A stretch of DNA of 64,000 nt from a virus: the IMG/VR virus record IMGVR_UViG_3300044730_002015, positions 105,525-169,524 of that record; one strand, written 5' to 3'. The notes beneath the pieces were generated by a model. The model saw nothing but the letters and a program-made list of their open reading frames with translations, ran no database searches and was not told the origin of the DNA. The position numbers were made by a program, and so were the translations under genes. This document shows positions 24,404-32,154 of this stretch, piece after piece. The first letter of the stretch is position 1. Each line of letters begins with the position of its first letter.

Positions 24404-24990
24404 AGATCGCGCTGTGTGACTATCTTGTCCACCAAACCATATTGCAGAGCCTGATCTGCAGTCATGAAGTTGTCTCTTTCCATGTCGTGGCGCAAGGCTT
24501 CATAATCACGGCCGGTGTGCCGAACATAGATGTTGATCAGGACTTCTTTCCAGCGCAAGAGTTCTCGTGCCTGGATCTCAACGTCGGTGGCCTGCCCCGA
24601 GGCACCGCCCAGAGGTTGGTGTATCATGTGTCTGGCATTGGGTAGGATATAGCGTTTTCCGGCACTTCCGGCCGCAGCCAACAACGATCCCATTGACGCG
24701 GCCTGTCCCAATACGATGGTGCTGACATCACACTTGATGAACTGCATGGTATCATATATGCTCATGCCCGCAGTGACTGAACCACCCGGTGAGTTGATAT
24801 AGAATTGTATGTCTTTGTCGGGATCTTCGGATTCCAAAAACAACAGTTGTGCCACTATCAAACTGGCCGAGTGTTGACTGACTTCGGTGTCCAGCATGAT
24901 GATACGATCTTTGAGCAAGCGACTGTAGATGTCATAACTGCGTTCACCTTTGGAAGTTTGTTCCAAGACGATGGGTACTAGATTAGGCAT
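24400..24990 (-). CDS. clpP: ClpP protease subunit
   Basis: 196 residues, normal ClpP length. The catalytic triad is intact: Ser99 in '[11 protein letters not shown]', His124 in '[11 protein letters not shown]', Asp173 in '[11 protein letters not shown]'. 'YINSPGGSV' forms the oxyanion strand. ClpP assembles into 14-mers that degrade proteins unfolded by ClpX or ClpA. The partner ATPase is encoded at 41649 and a second ClpP-like protein directly upstream. Phage use may be capsid maturation or removal of host proteins. Confidence 0.95.
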   Translation of the reverse strand: MPNLVPIVLEQTSKGERSYDIYSRLLKDRIIMLDTEVSQHSASLIVAQLLFLESEDPDKDIQFYINSPGGSVTAGMSIYDTMQFIKCDVSTIVLGQAASMGSLLAAAGSAGKRYILPNARHMIHQPLGGASGQATDVEIQARELLRWKEVLINIYVRHTGRDYEALRHDMERDNFMTADQALQYGLVDKIVTQRDL

Positions 24991-24998
24991 GATTTCCT

Positions 24999-25655
24999 TT
25001 ATCGGTCTGAATTAATGGGAGTATCTTTAACTATTTTGGGGATCTTGGGCAGTTTGCCGGATTTGCTTTTTTCAGAAAATTCTTGATAGTTGCCGCCAAT
25101 GTGATCGCAGATGTTTAATTTCATGGCCTCGTCGGCAGACAACCAAACATCCTGGCTGGGCAACAGGTACTTGCGTATGCTGGCATCTGACGCACCTGTA
25201 CAACGACGATAGTGCTCAATCATACGCTGCTCAGTGAGTTTGAATTCCTTGACCGTGGCAAACAGTTCATGAGCCTTGCCTTCAGTTTGCCAAGAGAACT
25301 GATGGCTTAGGATAGAAGTATTGGGAGTGAGTATTCTGCGCCCTTTGGTGCCCGCCATGAATATCAATAGGCCACAGCTGGCTATGCAACCCAAGCCCAC
25401 AGTTTTGATAGGCACTGTGGAAGAATTCATTACATCGATCAAGGCAAATGCTTCGGAAATGTCCCCACCGCCACTGCAGATCATGAGCAACAGTTCCTTT
25501 TTCTTGACCTTGGCCAGGTGGTTTTCAAATAGTATCCATTCGATAATGGGTTTCATAGATTCAGCAGAAACTGCATCCATGAACACATACATTCCTGCGT
25601 CCATCAACGATTGACTATGGCTTTTGTCCAAATCTTCAGTATCTTGTGTGCTCAT
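24999..25655 (-). CDS. second, divergent ClpP-like protease
   Basis: 218 residues from '[16 protein letters not shown]'. Triad residues align: Ser93 in '[11 protein letters not shown]', His118 in 'SILSHQFSW', Asp169 in '[12 protein letters not shown]'. 'MICSGGGDI' replaces the usual NSPGG, and a basic C-terminal tail of about 35 residues is added. It may form mixed rings with the neighbouring ClpP, as ClpP1/P2 or ClpP/R do, or act alone. A TAAGTA box lies 23 bases before the ATG. Confidence 0.85.
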   Translation of the reverse strand: MSTQDTEDLDKSHSQSLMDAGMYVFMDAVSAESMKPIIEWILFENHLAKVKKKELLLMICSGGGDISEAFALIDVMNSSTVPIKTVGLGCIASCGLLIFMAGTKGRRILTPNTSILSHQFSWQTEGKAHELFATVKEFKLTEQRMIEHYRRCTGASDASIRKYLLPSQDVWLSADEAMKLNICDHIGGNYQEFSEKSKSGKLPKIPKIVKDTPINSDR

Positions 25656-25705
25656 GATATTATTGTACGGGAGTTTATTACTTAATGCAATACGCACTGG
25701 CAAAT

Positions 25706-25737
25706 AAAAAAGGCCCCGATAAACCAATACCGGGGCC
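25706..25737 (-). terminator. rho-independent terminator
   Basis: 7-bp GC-rich stem (25712-25718 with 25731-25737) followed by six T on the minus strand. Ends the transcript of the gene at 25759-25929 and separates it from the Clp operon. Confidence 0.85.
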
Positions 25738-25758
25738 AAGCACTGCTAGGAGGTAAAC

Positions 25759-25929
25759 TTACTGGAAATTTCTGATGGCAATTTCTTGCTTGATACGCAG
25801 ATCTATCATACGATCAATGGTGCTTTTATTGTCAATGGCTTCATACATAGTTTCCAAATCTAAGAGTTCTGAAAAACTGCTGTTCTGTATCATGTGTTCT
25901 TCCATTGATATGGGATTTATCACAGTCAT
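25759..25929 (-). CDS. 56-residue helical protein
   Basis: ATG at 25929 after AAGGATC: 'MTVINPISMEEHMIQNSSFS' then 'ELLDLETMYEAIDNKSTIDR', acidic and helical. Just upstream of a terminator. Function unknown. Confidence 0.55.
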   Translation of the reverse strand: MTVINPISMEEHMIQNSSFSELLDLETMYEAIDNKSTIDRMIDLRIKQEIAIRNFQ

Positions 25930-25953
25930 TTTATTGATCCTTGTGTTATCAGA

Positions 25954-27027
25954 TTAACAGCCGGTACGTCCGGTGCCCCACTTGATTTCTGCCGAAACTG
26001 TATTCAAACTACGGATGTAATCAGAACTGAGTCCGGGCATTGAGAATTCAAATGAAATCGTACGACTGGAATCAAGGTAAATCTGTTTTTGATTATAGTC
26101 AATGATGCCACCCAGATGCAGTTGGCGGCACATACTGCTTTGCTCGCCAGTGACTGTTTCTAACTTGTAGTGTATGGTCAATATCTTGTAAACCGGATAT
26201 CTCTGTTCTAAGCCTGTACGCACAGCATTTAGGATACTGGGATTATTGAATCCAAACTCGCTCATATTGGTGCCAAACCATTGCCCAGGATAGCGCATAC
26301 GGATTTTTTCTCGCTCAGGACAACCGTCATAATTGGTGGCACCATTGTTGCAAGGAACCAAAGGTCCGGCATTTTTCAATGCCTCCCAGAGAGCAAACAC
26401 ATAGTCATTGTTCCACTTGACCGTGGTAGGCAACACCAGAGTACCATCGCGACCCATTTTAGCATTGACTTTCACATCATAGGCGCGATGTGGATAATCT
26501 ACCAACACACTTTCAACAGCACGAGTAGTGGTCGAAACGCTGTTATTATAACTGTCCAGTGTGTCGGCAAAACGATTGCCGTCGATACGTCCTGATCCGC
26601 GGCTTTCGGCCAAGAATCTGTCTGCTATGCGGCTTTCGGTGACCCAAACGTCCAGTATCACTTCAACCGCATTACCCAACTGACGTTCGCTGACTACTCG
26701 GCTGTCCTCAACATAGCCGGCACTGGCCACTATGATCTCGTTACGCACCACAGCCTGATTCCTAATTTCAACTGTGCTGAGAGATAGCGCACCCAGAGCC
26801 TGTTCTACAGCCAACTTATAACCTGCTTGTATGGCCTGGTGGCGATCTTGCGCCGAACTGCGGACCTGAATGTAGTAGACTTTTTTACGGTCTTTGATGA
26901 TCCATTGGCCCACTGTGATAGCCACCGAAATTGGACTGGGCAACAGCATTTGGCCCAAGGGAGCGGCCGCGGCCGATAGTGTGGTAGTTATCAAGGCCGC
27001 GGCTATGGCTGTTTTAAGAGTTCGCAT
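25954..27027 (-). CDS. secreted LPP20/FlgT-like protein
   Basis: 357 residues with a cleavable signal ('MRTLKTAIAAALITTTLSAAAA'-type start). The first domain 'QAGYKLAVEQALGALSLS' plus 'VVRNEIIVASAGYVEDSRVV' has the pattern of LPP20/FlgT N-terminal domains, alpha/beta units found in periplasmic and surface assemblies. The C-terminal 170 residues have four Cys and are unassigned. It follows a lipoprotein gene by 23 bases. Such a pair may coat the phage-altered envelope; role inferred only. Confidence 0.7.
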   Translation of the reverse strand: MRTLKTAIAAALITTTLSAAAAPLGQMLLPSPISVAITVGQWIIKDRKKVYYIQVRSSAQDRHQAIQAGYKLAVEQALGALSLSTVEIRNQAVVRNEIIVASAGYVEDSRVVSERQLGNAVEVILDVWVTESRIADRFLAESRGSGRIDGNRFADTLDSYNNSVSTTTRAVESVLVDYPHRAYDVKVNAKMGRDGTLVLPTTVKWNNDYVFALWEALKNAGPLVPCNNGATNYDGCPEREKIRMRYPGQWFGTNMSEFGFNNPSILNAVRTGLEQRYPVYKILTIHYKLETVTGEQSSMCRQLHLGGIIDYNQKQIYLDSSRTISFEFSMPGLSSDYIRSLNTVSAEIKWGTGRTGC

Positions 27028-27050
27028 TTTAGTCTCCAGATAATCTAAGA

Positions 27051-27668
27051 TTATCGGCTGCGAAGCATCAGGCCACGAATCTGGTCTGCGGCGCCTTGTT
27101 GCTTTTCACTCCACTCGTACACAGCAACATAAGTCCGGCCACCGTCCACAGTGTAATCACGGGCCTTACGCATACCTCGCAATTTTCCAGCACTGGTAAT
27201 AGTGGTCAAGGCCGTCACTAGAGTTTCGTCCACGCGGCTGGCCTGGCGCTGTGCGGTATGATTGGCCTTGCCCTCGCTGGCTTCTAATTCACGGCTAGTA
27301 GATTCGGTGATGCCACGATCCTGCGCCCGTTCAATGGCACGACCAATGACTTTGATACGTCGATCACTGCTGACATTTTCGCCGTGTAAGAATTTGGTAA
27401 GTTTTACCTTGGCATCAGCTTCGGCCAGTAAATCGTGATTACCTTTCCACACTGGCGCCGAACCTAGAACTTCAATTCTGTCAACATTACCAAACATGGT
27501 ATAATAGATCTTGATACCTTCGTCCACGAACTCAGTAGACAGACGTTGATCCTTGACAGCCACACGATCTTCGCTGGCGCCAAAACCTGCGCCAACTTTT
27601 GCTGTAGACGAGCAACCAGTGATGCCTACAACAGCCAACAACGATAATGCGATTACAGTCTTTTTCAT
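27051..27668 (-). CDS. LPP20-like lipoprotein
   Basis: 205 residues. 'MKKTVIALSLLAVVGITGCS' is a lipoprotein signal with lipobox ITGC. The mature part 'ADAKVKLTKFLHGENVSSDR' and 'GRAIERAQDRG' is the alpha/beta unit of LPP20-type proteins; the end is 'TYVAVYEWSEKQQGAADQIR'. Expected in the outer or inner membrane leaflet, facing the periplasm. Forms a unit with the secreted protein downstream, both behind the promoter at 27700. Confidence 0.8.
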   Translation of the reverse strand: MKKTVIALSLLAVVGITGCSSTAKVGAGFGASEDRVAVKDQRLSTEFVDEGIKIYYTMFGNVDRIEVLGSAPVWKGNHDLLAEADAKVKLTKFLHGENVSSDRRIKVIGRAIERAQDRGITESTSRELEASEGKANHTAQRQASRVDETLVTALTTITSAGKLRGMRKARDYTVDGGRTYVAVYEWSEKQQGAADQIRGLMLRSR

Positions 27669-27699
27669 ACTTGCCTCCTATGGCAGTTATTGTCTAATA

Positions 27700-27728
27700 A
27701 TAATACAGCAAACATCTTTTTTGGTCAA
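27700..27728 (-). promoter_or_regulatory. sigma70-like promoter (TTGACC-17-TATTAT)
   Basis: -35 TTGACC at 27723-27728 (also the TGA stop of the upstream gene) and -10 TATTAT at 27700-27705. Confidence 0.65.
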
Positions 27729-27835
27729 GTTTGAGTGATCCAAAAAACGGCGCCTATCACGGCACCTAGGCCAGCAGACCCCAAACATATGCCCATGGTT
27801 TCCGCTAGATTCCAAAATTCAGTTGTTACCTTCAT
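27725..27835 (-). CDS. 36-residue membrane peptide
   Basis: ATG at 27835 after GGAGG, overlapping the end of the gene upstream. 'MKVTTEFWNLAETMGICLGS' then 'AGLGAVIGAVFWITQT': a Gly/Ala-rich membrane helix. Its TGA stop is part of a -35 box. Confidence 0.55.
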   Translation of the reverse strand: MKVTTEFWNLAETMGICLGSAGLGAVIGAVFWITQT

Positions 27836-28376
27836 CGGCCCATTCCTCCATTGATTCACTGATGCCAAAATAGTCATCAAGATATTCTGGTATGCTTTCA
27901 CGTACCCCATCAGCATCGCCGGGAATTTCATAGCAGTCGTCTGCGCCGTTGTCCCAGTGGCCAACAAATGAACAGCCGGGCTCATAATAGTATGCGGAAA
28001 CTTCAAACCCTTGCTCCACCATACGGTCGTAGAATGCCAAGGGCGGCGACCAAGCGGTGTCAAATATCAATTCCATCGACTGATCCGAATCGCTGTTGAT
28101 GGTGATGTTGTTGGCGTCCCACTTGGTGCCCCATTCACTGACGCAAAAGTCATACCAATCCTTGTAGCCGTGTGAGTCACGATTGGCATCCTGTAGCATT
28201 TCCAATTTTTCCTGCTCTACCACATCGCCCAGTTGCCCTGCGGTGATGTTCAAGGATGCTGGCATTGGCACAAAAGTCTGGAACAATTCATTGCGGTCAA
28301 CTGCTTGTTGTACCAGGCTCATCATGGCCGGATCCTCGTGTCTGAGTCGCAGAGTATTGGCGCACCAGTTGGGCAT
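27819..28376 (-). CDS. DUF1281-like (api92 family) protein
   Basis: 185 residues. 'MPNWCANTLRLRHEDP' at the N-terminus and 'ELIFDTAWSPPLAFYDRMVE' in the second half are hallmarks of the ferredoxin-like api92/DUF1281 family, known from plasmids and phages, function unknown. Acidic C-terminus. Confidence 0.8.
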   Translation of the reverse strand: MPNWCANTLRLRHEDPAMMSLVQQAVDRNELFQTFVPMPASLNITAGQLGDVVEQEKLEMLQDANRDSHGYKDWYDFCVSEWGTKWDANNITINSDSDQSMELIFDTAWSPPLAFYDRMVEQGFEVSAYYYEPGCSFVGHWDNGADDCYEIPGDADGVRESIPEYLDDYFGISESMEEWADEGNN

Positions 28377-28378
28377 GA

Positions 28379-28558
28379 TTATGCTCCTGAGGGTGCCGGC
28401 GCACCAATACCACAGGCGGCAAAGAACCGTTGCTCATCAAATCTAGCATTGGCCAATTTACAGGCCGAGGCCACTGCCACAGCGGCTTGCAGGCGAGCGT
28501 GTGGATCCAGGATCATTTGAATATAGTCTGCCAAAAGTTTGAAATGTTTCTTGCTCAT
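28379..28558 (-). CDS. small conserved phage protein
   Basis: 59 residues with an AGGAGA site: 'MSKKHFKLLADYIQMILDPH' and 'KLANARFDEQRFFAAC'. The 'NARFD--RF--AC' pattern recurs in many phages and mobile elements. Function unknown. Confidence 0.7.
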   Translation of the reverse strand: MSKKHFKLLADYIQMILDPHARLQAAVAVASACKLANARFDEQRFFAACGIGAPAPSGA

Positions 28559-28574
28559 TGCAGTATCTCCTGGA

Positions 28575-28877
28575 TTACATTGACCAATAGGTTTCGCTGG
28601 AAGGCGAGCAGAAGTAAGGAGTGTCTACATCTTCCATGAACTTCTGGCCCGTCATGATATTGGTGCGCTCTACCTTGGTTGGTAGGTTGTGAGCGTGGCG
28701 GAACTTCTGGAGATTGTCCTGGCTCACGATCACCAGTTCTGCTTCACGGAAGCCCTGCTTGGTCACCACTCTGGTGCGACAGGCCTTGGCCGCGGCCTGT
28801 GTCTTGTAGGCCTGCCAGCGACCACCACGATCAGTGATGATATTGCCGGTGTTTTGATGAACTAGGTAGTATGCCAT
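28575..28877 (-). CDS. conserved phage hypothetical protein
   Basis: 100 residues: 'MAYYLVHQNTGNIITDRGGR' followed by 'QAAAKACRTRVVTKQG' and 'FRHAHNLPTKVERTNIMTG'. A phage early-gene family of unknown role, first behind the promoter at 28909. Confidence 0.7.
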   Translation of the reverse strand: MAYYLVHQNTGNIITDRGGRWQAYKTQAAAKACRTRVVTKQGFREAELVIVSQDNLQKFRHAHNLPTKVERTNIMTGQKFMEDVDTPYFCSPSSETYWSM

Positions 28878-28908
28878 TTTGTTGCTCCTTTTTTTACTGT
28901 ATGTCTAT

Positions 28909-28937
28909 ATTATAGCAAAATGGGAATTTCTGGTCAA
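28909..28937 (-). promoter_or_regulatory. sigma70-like promoter (TTGACC-17-TATAAT)
   Basis: -35 TTGACC at 28932-28937, -10 TATAAT at 28909-28914, TGC before the -10. The -35 carries the TGA stop of the gene at 28934-29089. Confidence 0.85.
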
Positions 28938-29089
28938 CCGCGGCGTTTTTGGATTTCACGCAGGGTTTCAATGTGGCGCTCGTTTTCCAAGCGGGTTTCA
29001 CGGATCAAAGCATAGGCCTGTCCTAGATTGAAAATAGCAAAGCCACCGCAGGCCATGACAAATATGGTTACAATAGTATCTACTGTCAT
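28934..29089 (-). CDS. 51-residue membrane protein with basic tail
   Basis: ATG at 29089: 'MTVDTIVTIFVMACGGFAIF' membrane helix, then a charged helix 'IRETRLENERHIETLREIQK'. Sits alone between promoters 29120 and 28909. Confidence 0.6.
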   Translation of the reverse strand: MTVDTIVTIFVMACGGFAIFNLGQAYALIRETRLENERHIETLREIQKRRG

Positions 29090-29119
29090 CTACATCTCCT
29101 TGTGATTTACTATACCCAT

Positions 29120-29148
29120 ATTTTAGCACGGGCTGAATTTCTGGTCAA
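29120..29148 (-). promoter_or_regulatory. sigma70-like promoter (TTGACC-17-TAAAAT)
   Basis: -35 TTGACC at 29143-29148 and -10 TAAAAT at 29120-29125, downstream of a terminator. Confidence 0.7.
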
Positions 29149-29168
29149 CCGTGGAAAAACAGCCAAAA

Positions 29169-29195
29169 AATAACCCTGCGCAGGGCAGGGTTATT
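29169..29195 (-). terminator. rho-independent terminator
   Basis: 10-bp stem (29169-29178 with 29186-29195) followed by six T on the minus strand, after the gene at 29214. Confidence 0.85.
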
Positions 29196-29217
29196 AGGTA
29201 AGTGACTGCTAACTTAG
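29195..29217 (-). repeat. 3'-end inverted repeat, copy 3 (degenerate)
   Basis: On the minus strand it starts at the stop codon of the 29214 gene (TAAGTTAGCAGTCACTTACC). Pairing is imperfect, but sequence and position match copies 1, 2 and 4. Confidence 0.45.
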
Positions 29218-29357
29218 CAACGGCAATCCAAGGACATTATTTTCCTGGCCAAGGCATAGTTGCCATTACGACTGTGATAAGCAGCCGCGCGAGACCGTCC
29301 CCAAGAACAGGCCACAGCATATAAAAATTTGCCAATGTTTGATAAGATCTTTTTCAT
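29214..29357 (-). CDS. small basic protein
   Basis: 47 residues from an ATG at 29357: 'MKKILSNIGKFLYAVACSWG' then 'RSRAAAYHSRNGNYALARKI'. Basic, with the 'RAAA-L--G----A' pattern of small phage helical proteins. ATG overlaps the upstream stop (ATGA). Confidence 0.6.
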   Translation of the reverse strand: MKKILSNIGKFLYAVACSWGRSRAAAYHSRNGNYALARKIMSLDCRC

Positions 29358-29524
29358 AATAACAATTCCTTTTGCGTGCTCCACTGCTGCCAATACCATT
29401 GATATCCTGACCCATATCTCAGTTTCAGGTACCACATTATCAATGGATCGTACAGTGTACCAATGATTTCTGCCTGCTGATCCGTCAACCGAATCTTGCT
29501 AGGCAGAAATCCAAACCAAAACAT
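29354..29524 (-). CDS. small aromatic-rich protein
   Basis: 56 residues: 'MFWFGFLPSKIRLTDQQAEI' then 'YDPLIMWYLKLRYGSG' and 'YQWYWQQWS'. Very rich in Trp and Tyr. It starts shortly after the phasin-like gene. Function unknown. Confidence 0.6.
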   Translation of the reverse strand: MFWFGFLPSKIRLTDQQAEIIGTLYDPLIMWYLKLRYGSGYQWYWQQWSTQKELLL

Positions 29525-29527
29525 CAA

Positions 29528-29749
29528 TTACTTGACAGCAACAGCAGACTCTAAGGCCTTGCGTGTTTCAGCAGCCACAACCAAGGTTGCGTCAACTGTG
29601 GCTTTGGCCAAGCCAAACTGTGCGTCCAGCAATTTCTGAACTGAAGTTTTTACAGCGCCCGAAGGTACAGCAGCCAAAAACACTTCTGCGTTTTTCTCTG
29701 CGGACTTGAGGATTTCGTTGATATCAAACATTTTGGTAAATTGTTCCAT
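29528..29749 (-). CDS. phasin-like protein
   Basis: 73 residues: 'MEQFTKMFDINEILKSAEKN' followed by an Ala/Val-rich amphipathic helix 'FGLAKATVDATLVVAAETRK'. Length and helix pattern fit the phasin family, which coats polyhydroxyalkanoate granules or acts as a chaperone. Ribosome site AAAGGAA. The match is by composition and could be a generic amphipathic helix protein. Confidence 0.5.
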   Translation of the reverse strand: MEQFTKMFDINEILKSAEKNAEVFLAAVPSGAVKTSVQKLLDAQFGLAKATVDATLVVAAETRKALESAVAVK

Positions 29750-29924
29750 TTTAATTTCCTTTCATAAGCGATTATGGAATGTGAACCCGGACCATCCGGC
29801 ACTCACTACAACATCTATTGTATATGAATTTATGTTGCGTTGCAATATGTTATCTCGCCAGATAATGAAGTTTTGGCAAAATTGCGTTAGACATTAAATA
29901 ACTGCATCTAAGGAGATGGGCAAC

Positions 29925-30164
29925 ATGGAATCAATCGTAATCATTGTAGCAGTGGTAGTCATCGCGGGCATTATCTATTACAATCGTGCCAATAAAAGTC
30001 TTGATGTAAATCAAGATGGCAAAGTCAATGCCAAAGATGTCAAGATTGCTGTGAAAACAGCCGCAGTTGGTGTCAAGGCAGATGTAGGCAGTGCCAGGGT
30101 CGCAGTAAAGAAAGCCGCGGTAAAAGCAAAATCTGCTAGAAGTCGCAAGGCTCCCAAGGCCTAA
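29925..30164 (+). CDS. membrane protein with EF-hand-like loop and Lys/Ala-rich tail
   Basis: 79 residues from the ATG at 29925, 9 bases after AAGGAG (an ATG at 29916 touches the ribosome site). 'SIVIIVAVVVIAGIIYY' is a membrane helix. 'SLDVNQDGKVNAKDVKIAVK' has the D-x-N-x-D-G-x-V pattern of an EF-hand or dockerin calcium loop. The rest, 'KKAAVKAKSARSRKAPKA', is histone-H1-like. A TAAATA box lies about 25 bases upstream. It may tie DNA or a calcium signal to the membrane; no homologue is recognised. Confidence 0.7.
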   Translation: MESIVIIVAVVVIAGIIYYNRANKSLDVNQDGKVNAKDVKIAVKTAAVGVKADVGSARVAVKKAAVKAKSARSRKAPKA

Positions 30165-30177
30165 CAGCCAAAAAATA

Positions 30178-31197
30178 TTATGCTAGTGCTTGTTGGGCAA
30201 AGCCATCTCTAGCGAGATTCTTTCCCTTGGCCTCACATTGAATATCAAAATCCGCAATGAAGCCAGCGGCCCAGTCATTCACAGCTGAATTCCAATAAAA
30301 GTCCGAGTGTGCCCGAAGTTTCTGTTTCTTGTAGCCCTTGGCCAGTAGATCTGCAAGATCAGGCCTGGTTCGGGCATCGTGGTCCACAAGAATATCTTCC
30401 CGGCTCACTGAGTAATGGCAAGCAGGCCTAACACCACGCCAAGACTCAATCACCCGCTGCACACGAGAATCTACAGGATCAATGTATTCGCCGCTGTTGA
30501 TCCAATGATGATGTATGTCCAACACAAGAGCCACACGATCTGCCACAGCCAAAGTCACGTCCAACCCATTTGACATCTCGTCATTTTCTATGGAAATTAG
30601 ATTCCTGGCTTCGGGACTGAGTTTGTCCAGGGTACTAAGGAATTTCACAGGTCCACCCTTGCCCGACAAGTGTACGTTGATTTTGAACCCATGATCGTGC
30701 CAACTAGAGCCATAGCCCATCCAGCGTGCCATGTCTGCGTGGTATTCAAACTCCAAGATACTGCGTTCCACGATACCGTCATTTTCGCTGGCCAGCACAC
30801 AAAACTGCCCGGGGTGGAAACTCAGCCGCACACCCAGGCGTCTGGCTGCTTCACCAACAGGAGCAAAAATACGCTCACAGTGATCCTGTATTTCTCGTCG
30901 TTGCCACCAGTCGATCCAGGAGGGTTCGGTGTAGCCCTGCAACATCTCTGATCCCAGCCGCACCATGCGCAAGTGCTCGGGCATGGATCCCACACGCTCT
31001 ACCATTTTTAGAGCAGCCGCGGCATTGTGGTTCATGATGTCCCATTGGCGTTGATCGGCTTCGTTGGCGTGCTCGCGCAACCAACGCATTGTGGTTGAGC
31101 GACCATTGATGTCGCGATCTTTGGCATTTACTTTCATGCCGCCACACTCTGTGGGATCATTCAACCATTTGCAACAAAAGCCAATGCGACCTGTCAT
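30178..31197 (-). CDS. uvsE: UV damage endonuclease (UvsE/UvdE family)
   Basis: 339 residues, full family length. TIM-barrel metal sites are seen in 'RLSFHPGQFCVLASEND', 'FEYHADMARWMGY', 'LISIENDEMSNG' and 'LVLDIHHHWINSG'. The enzyme nicks DNA 5' to pyrimidine dimers and starts excision repair, an alternative to the T4 DenV route. Useful for phages in sunlit water. A broken copy of its central part lies directly upstream. Confidence 0.93.
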   Translation of the reverse strand: MTGRIGFCCKWLNDPTECGGMKVNAKDRDINGRSTTMRWLREHANEADQRQWDIMNHNAAAALKMVERVGSMPEHLRMVRLGSEMLQGYTEPSWIDWWQRREIQDHCERIFAPVGEAARRLGVRLSFHPGQFCVLASENDGIVERSILEFEYHADMARWMGYGSSWHDHGFKINVHLSGKGGPVKFLSTLDKLSPEARNLISIENDEMSNGLDVTLAVADRVALVLDIHHHWINSGEYIDPVDSRVQRVIESWRGVRPACHYSVSREDILVDHDARTRPDLADLLAKGYKKQKLRAHSDFYWNSAVNDWAAGFIADFDIQCEAKGKNLARDGFAQQALA

Positions 31198-31213
31198 GGG
31201 GAGCCTTGTAGTA

Positions 31214-31618
31214 TCAATAAGGGTTATTGTAACACACTAACTGTTTTGTTGCAAGTGCGATGTGTGAGTGGATTTTAGGGTCTTGGAACTGTCTTCCATA
31301 TCCATCCCATCGGGCCAGGTTGGCATGATATTTAGATTGGATGTCCCTGCGCTGAACAAGATCATCATTGTCACCAACCAACTTGCAAAACTGACCAGAA
31401 TGAAAACACAGGCACACATCAAGATCCCTAGCCATTTCATTGACAGTTCTGAAAGCATTTTGACACCGCTGTTGAATATCAGCCTGCTGCCAAAAACCAA
31501 TCCTGTCAGGCTCAGAATAGACAGGAAGTATATGGCCAGAAAGTCGTACCATTCAAAGATGTGCATCAAATGTGTGAACTTTCTCTACCAAAGTGAATGC
31601 TGCCTGTACAAGTATCAT
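31214..31618 (-). pseudogene. decayed partial copy of the UV endonuclease
   Basis: Reading from an ATG at 31618 gives 21 residues ('VQAAFTLVEKVHTFDAHL'), a TGA at 31553-31555, and then in the same frame 112 more residues to 31214. These align with about residues 58-172 of the intact UvsE: 'MVRLSGHILPVYSEP' against 'MVRLGSEMLQGYTEP', and 'LCFHSGQFCKLVGDNDDLVQ' against the 'FHPGQFCVLASENDGIVE' region. N- and C-terminal parts are missing. The metal-site His and Glu/Asp are partly changed. The TGA is a true stop, since TGA ends many genes here. Confidence 0.85.
31226..31254 (-). promoter_or_regulatory. sigma70-like promoter (TTGCAA-17-TACAAT)
   Basis: -35 TTGCAA at 31249-31254 and -10 TACAAT at 31226-31231. 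A very similar promoter lies at 31626, in front of the decayed copy. Confidence 0.55.
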
Positions 31619-32133
31619 GACAATAATTGTAGCACGTTTTCATATGTGTCGCAAGTGAAATTGGTCAATATTTGGTAACGTTCGGGTGCTGTTTTTACTG
31701 CATCAATCTGCACGAATTGGCAGTTGGTATTGCCAGAAATTATGGTATAAATTTGGTCACTGTATGAAGCAGGTTGTTCCAGATCAAATCCCAACAGCAA
31801 TATCAAATCGTACTGCTGGCTGGCGATGCTGACAGCAATGACATCATCTTGATATTCAACATCTGTTCGAGGAAGACCTTCAAACCATTTAACGCCCAGC
31901 GGTTCGCCTAACTCCTTGCAATAGATTTTGGGAAGATAAAAATTGGCAGCACCTTGAAATGCTCTAGACAGTAGTTCTCTAGATTTACGTATTTCGCTGC
32001 AGGTGCAATTGTCTGTTTTGAATTCGCGCCAGGTGCTCCAGGAGCCCCAGGTGGGAGCTATGTCTTGTAGCCTACCATATACCTTGGTGGGTAATAGTTG
32101 TAAAGATTCGCTAATGATCCAGGCTACACGCAT
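31615..32133 (-). CDS. conserved hypothetical protein
   Basis: 172 residues: 'MRVAWIISESLQLLPTKVYG' with 'YDLILLLGFDLEQPASYSDQ' later, a Rossmann-like alternation. Similar genes of marine myophages are thought to deal with sugars, but nothing catalytic is recognised. The ATG follows a TAAATA box by 6 bases. Confidence 0.65.
   Translation of the reverse strand: MRVAWIISESLQLLPTKVYGRLQDIAPTWGSWSTWREFKTDNCTCSEIRKSRELLSRAFQGAANFYLPKIYCKELGEPLGVKWFEGLPRTDVEYQDDVIAVSIASQQYDLILLLGFDLEQPASYSDQIYTIISGNTNCQFVQIDAVKTAPERYQILTNFTCDTYENVLQLLS
31626..31654 (-). promoter_or_regulatory. sigma70-like promoter (TTGCGA-17-TACAAT)
   Basis: -35 TTGCGA at 31649-31654 and -10 TACAAT at 31626-31631, preceded by TGC. 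It lies inside the last codons of the upstream gene and resembles the intact uvsE promoter, so gene and promoter were probably duplicated together. Confidence 0.5.
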
Positions 32134-32139
32134 TTTAGA

Positions 32140-32145
32140 TATTTA
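32140..32145 (-). promoter_or_regulatory. late-type TAAATA box, 6 nt before the ATG at 32133
   Basis: CTAAATA on the minus strand, right after the terminator of the dehydrogenase gene. Confidence 0.45.
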
Positions 32146-32154
32146 GTTACACAA

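Noticed and set aside
31553-31555. Stop-codon recoding (TGA read as an amino acid) in the UV-endonuclease-like fragment
   Set aside because: TGA ends many intact genes here (ATGA overlaps), and the fragment lacks both ends of the domain; decay explains it.
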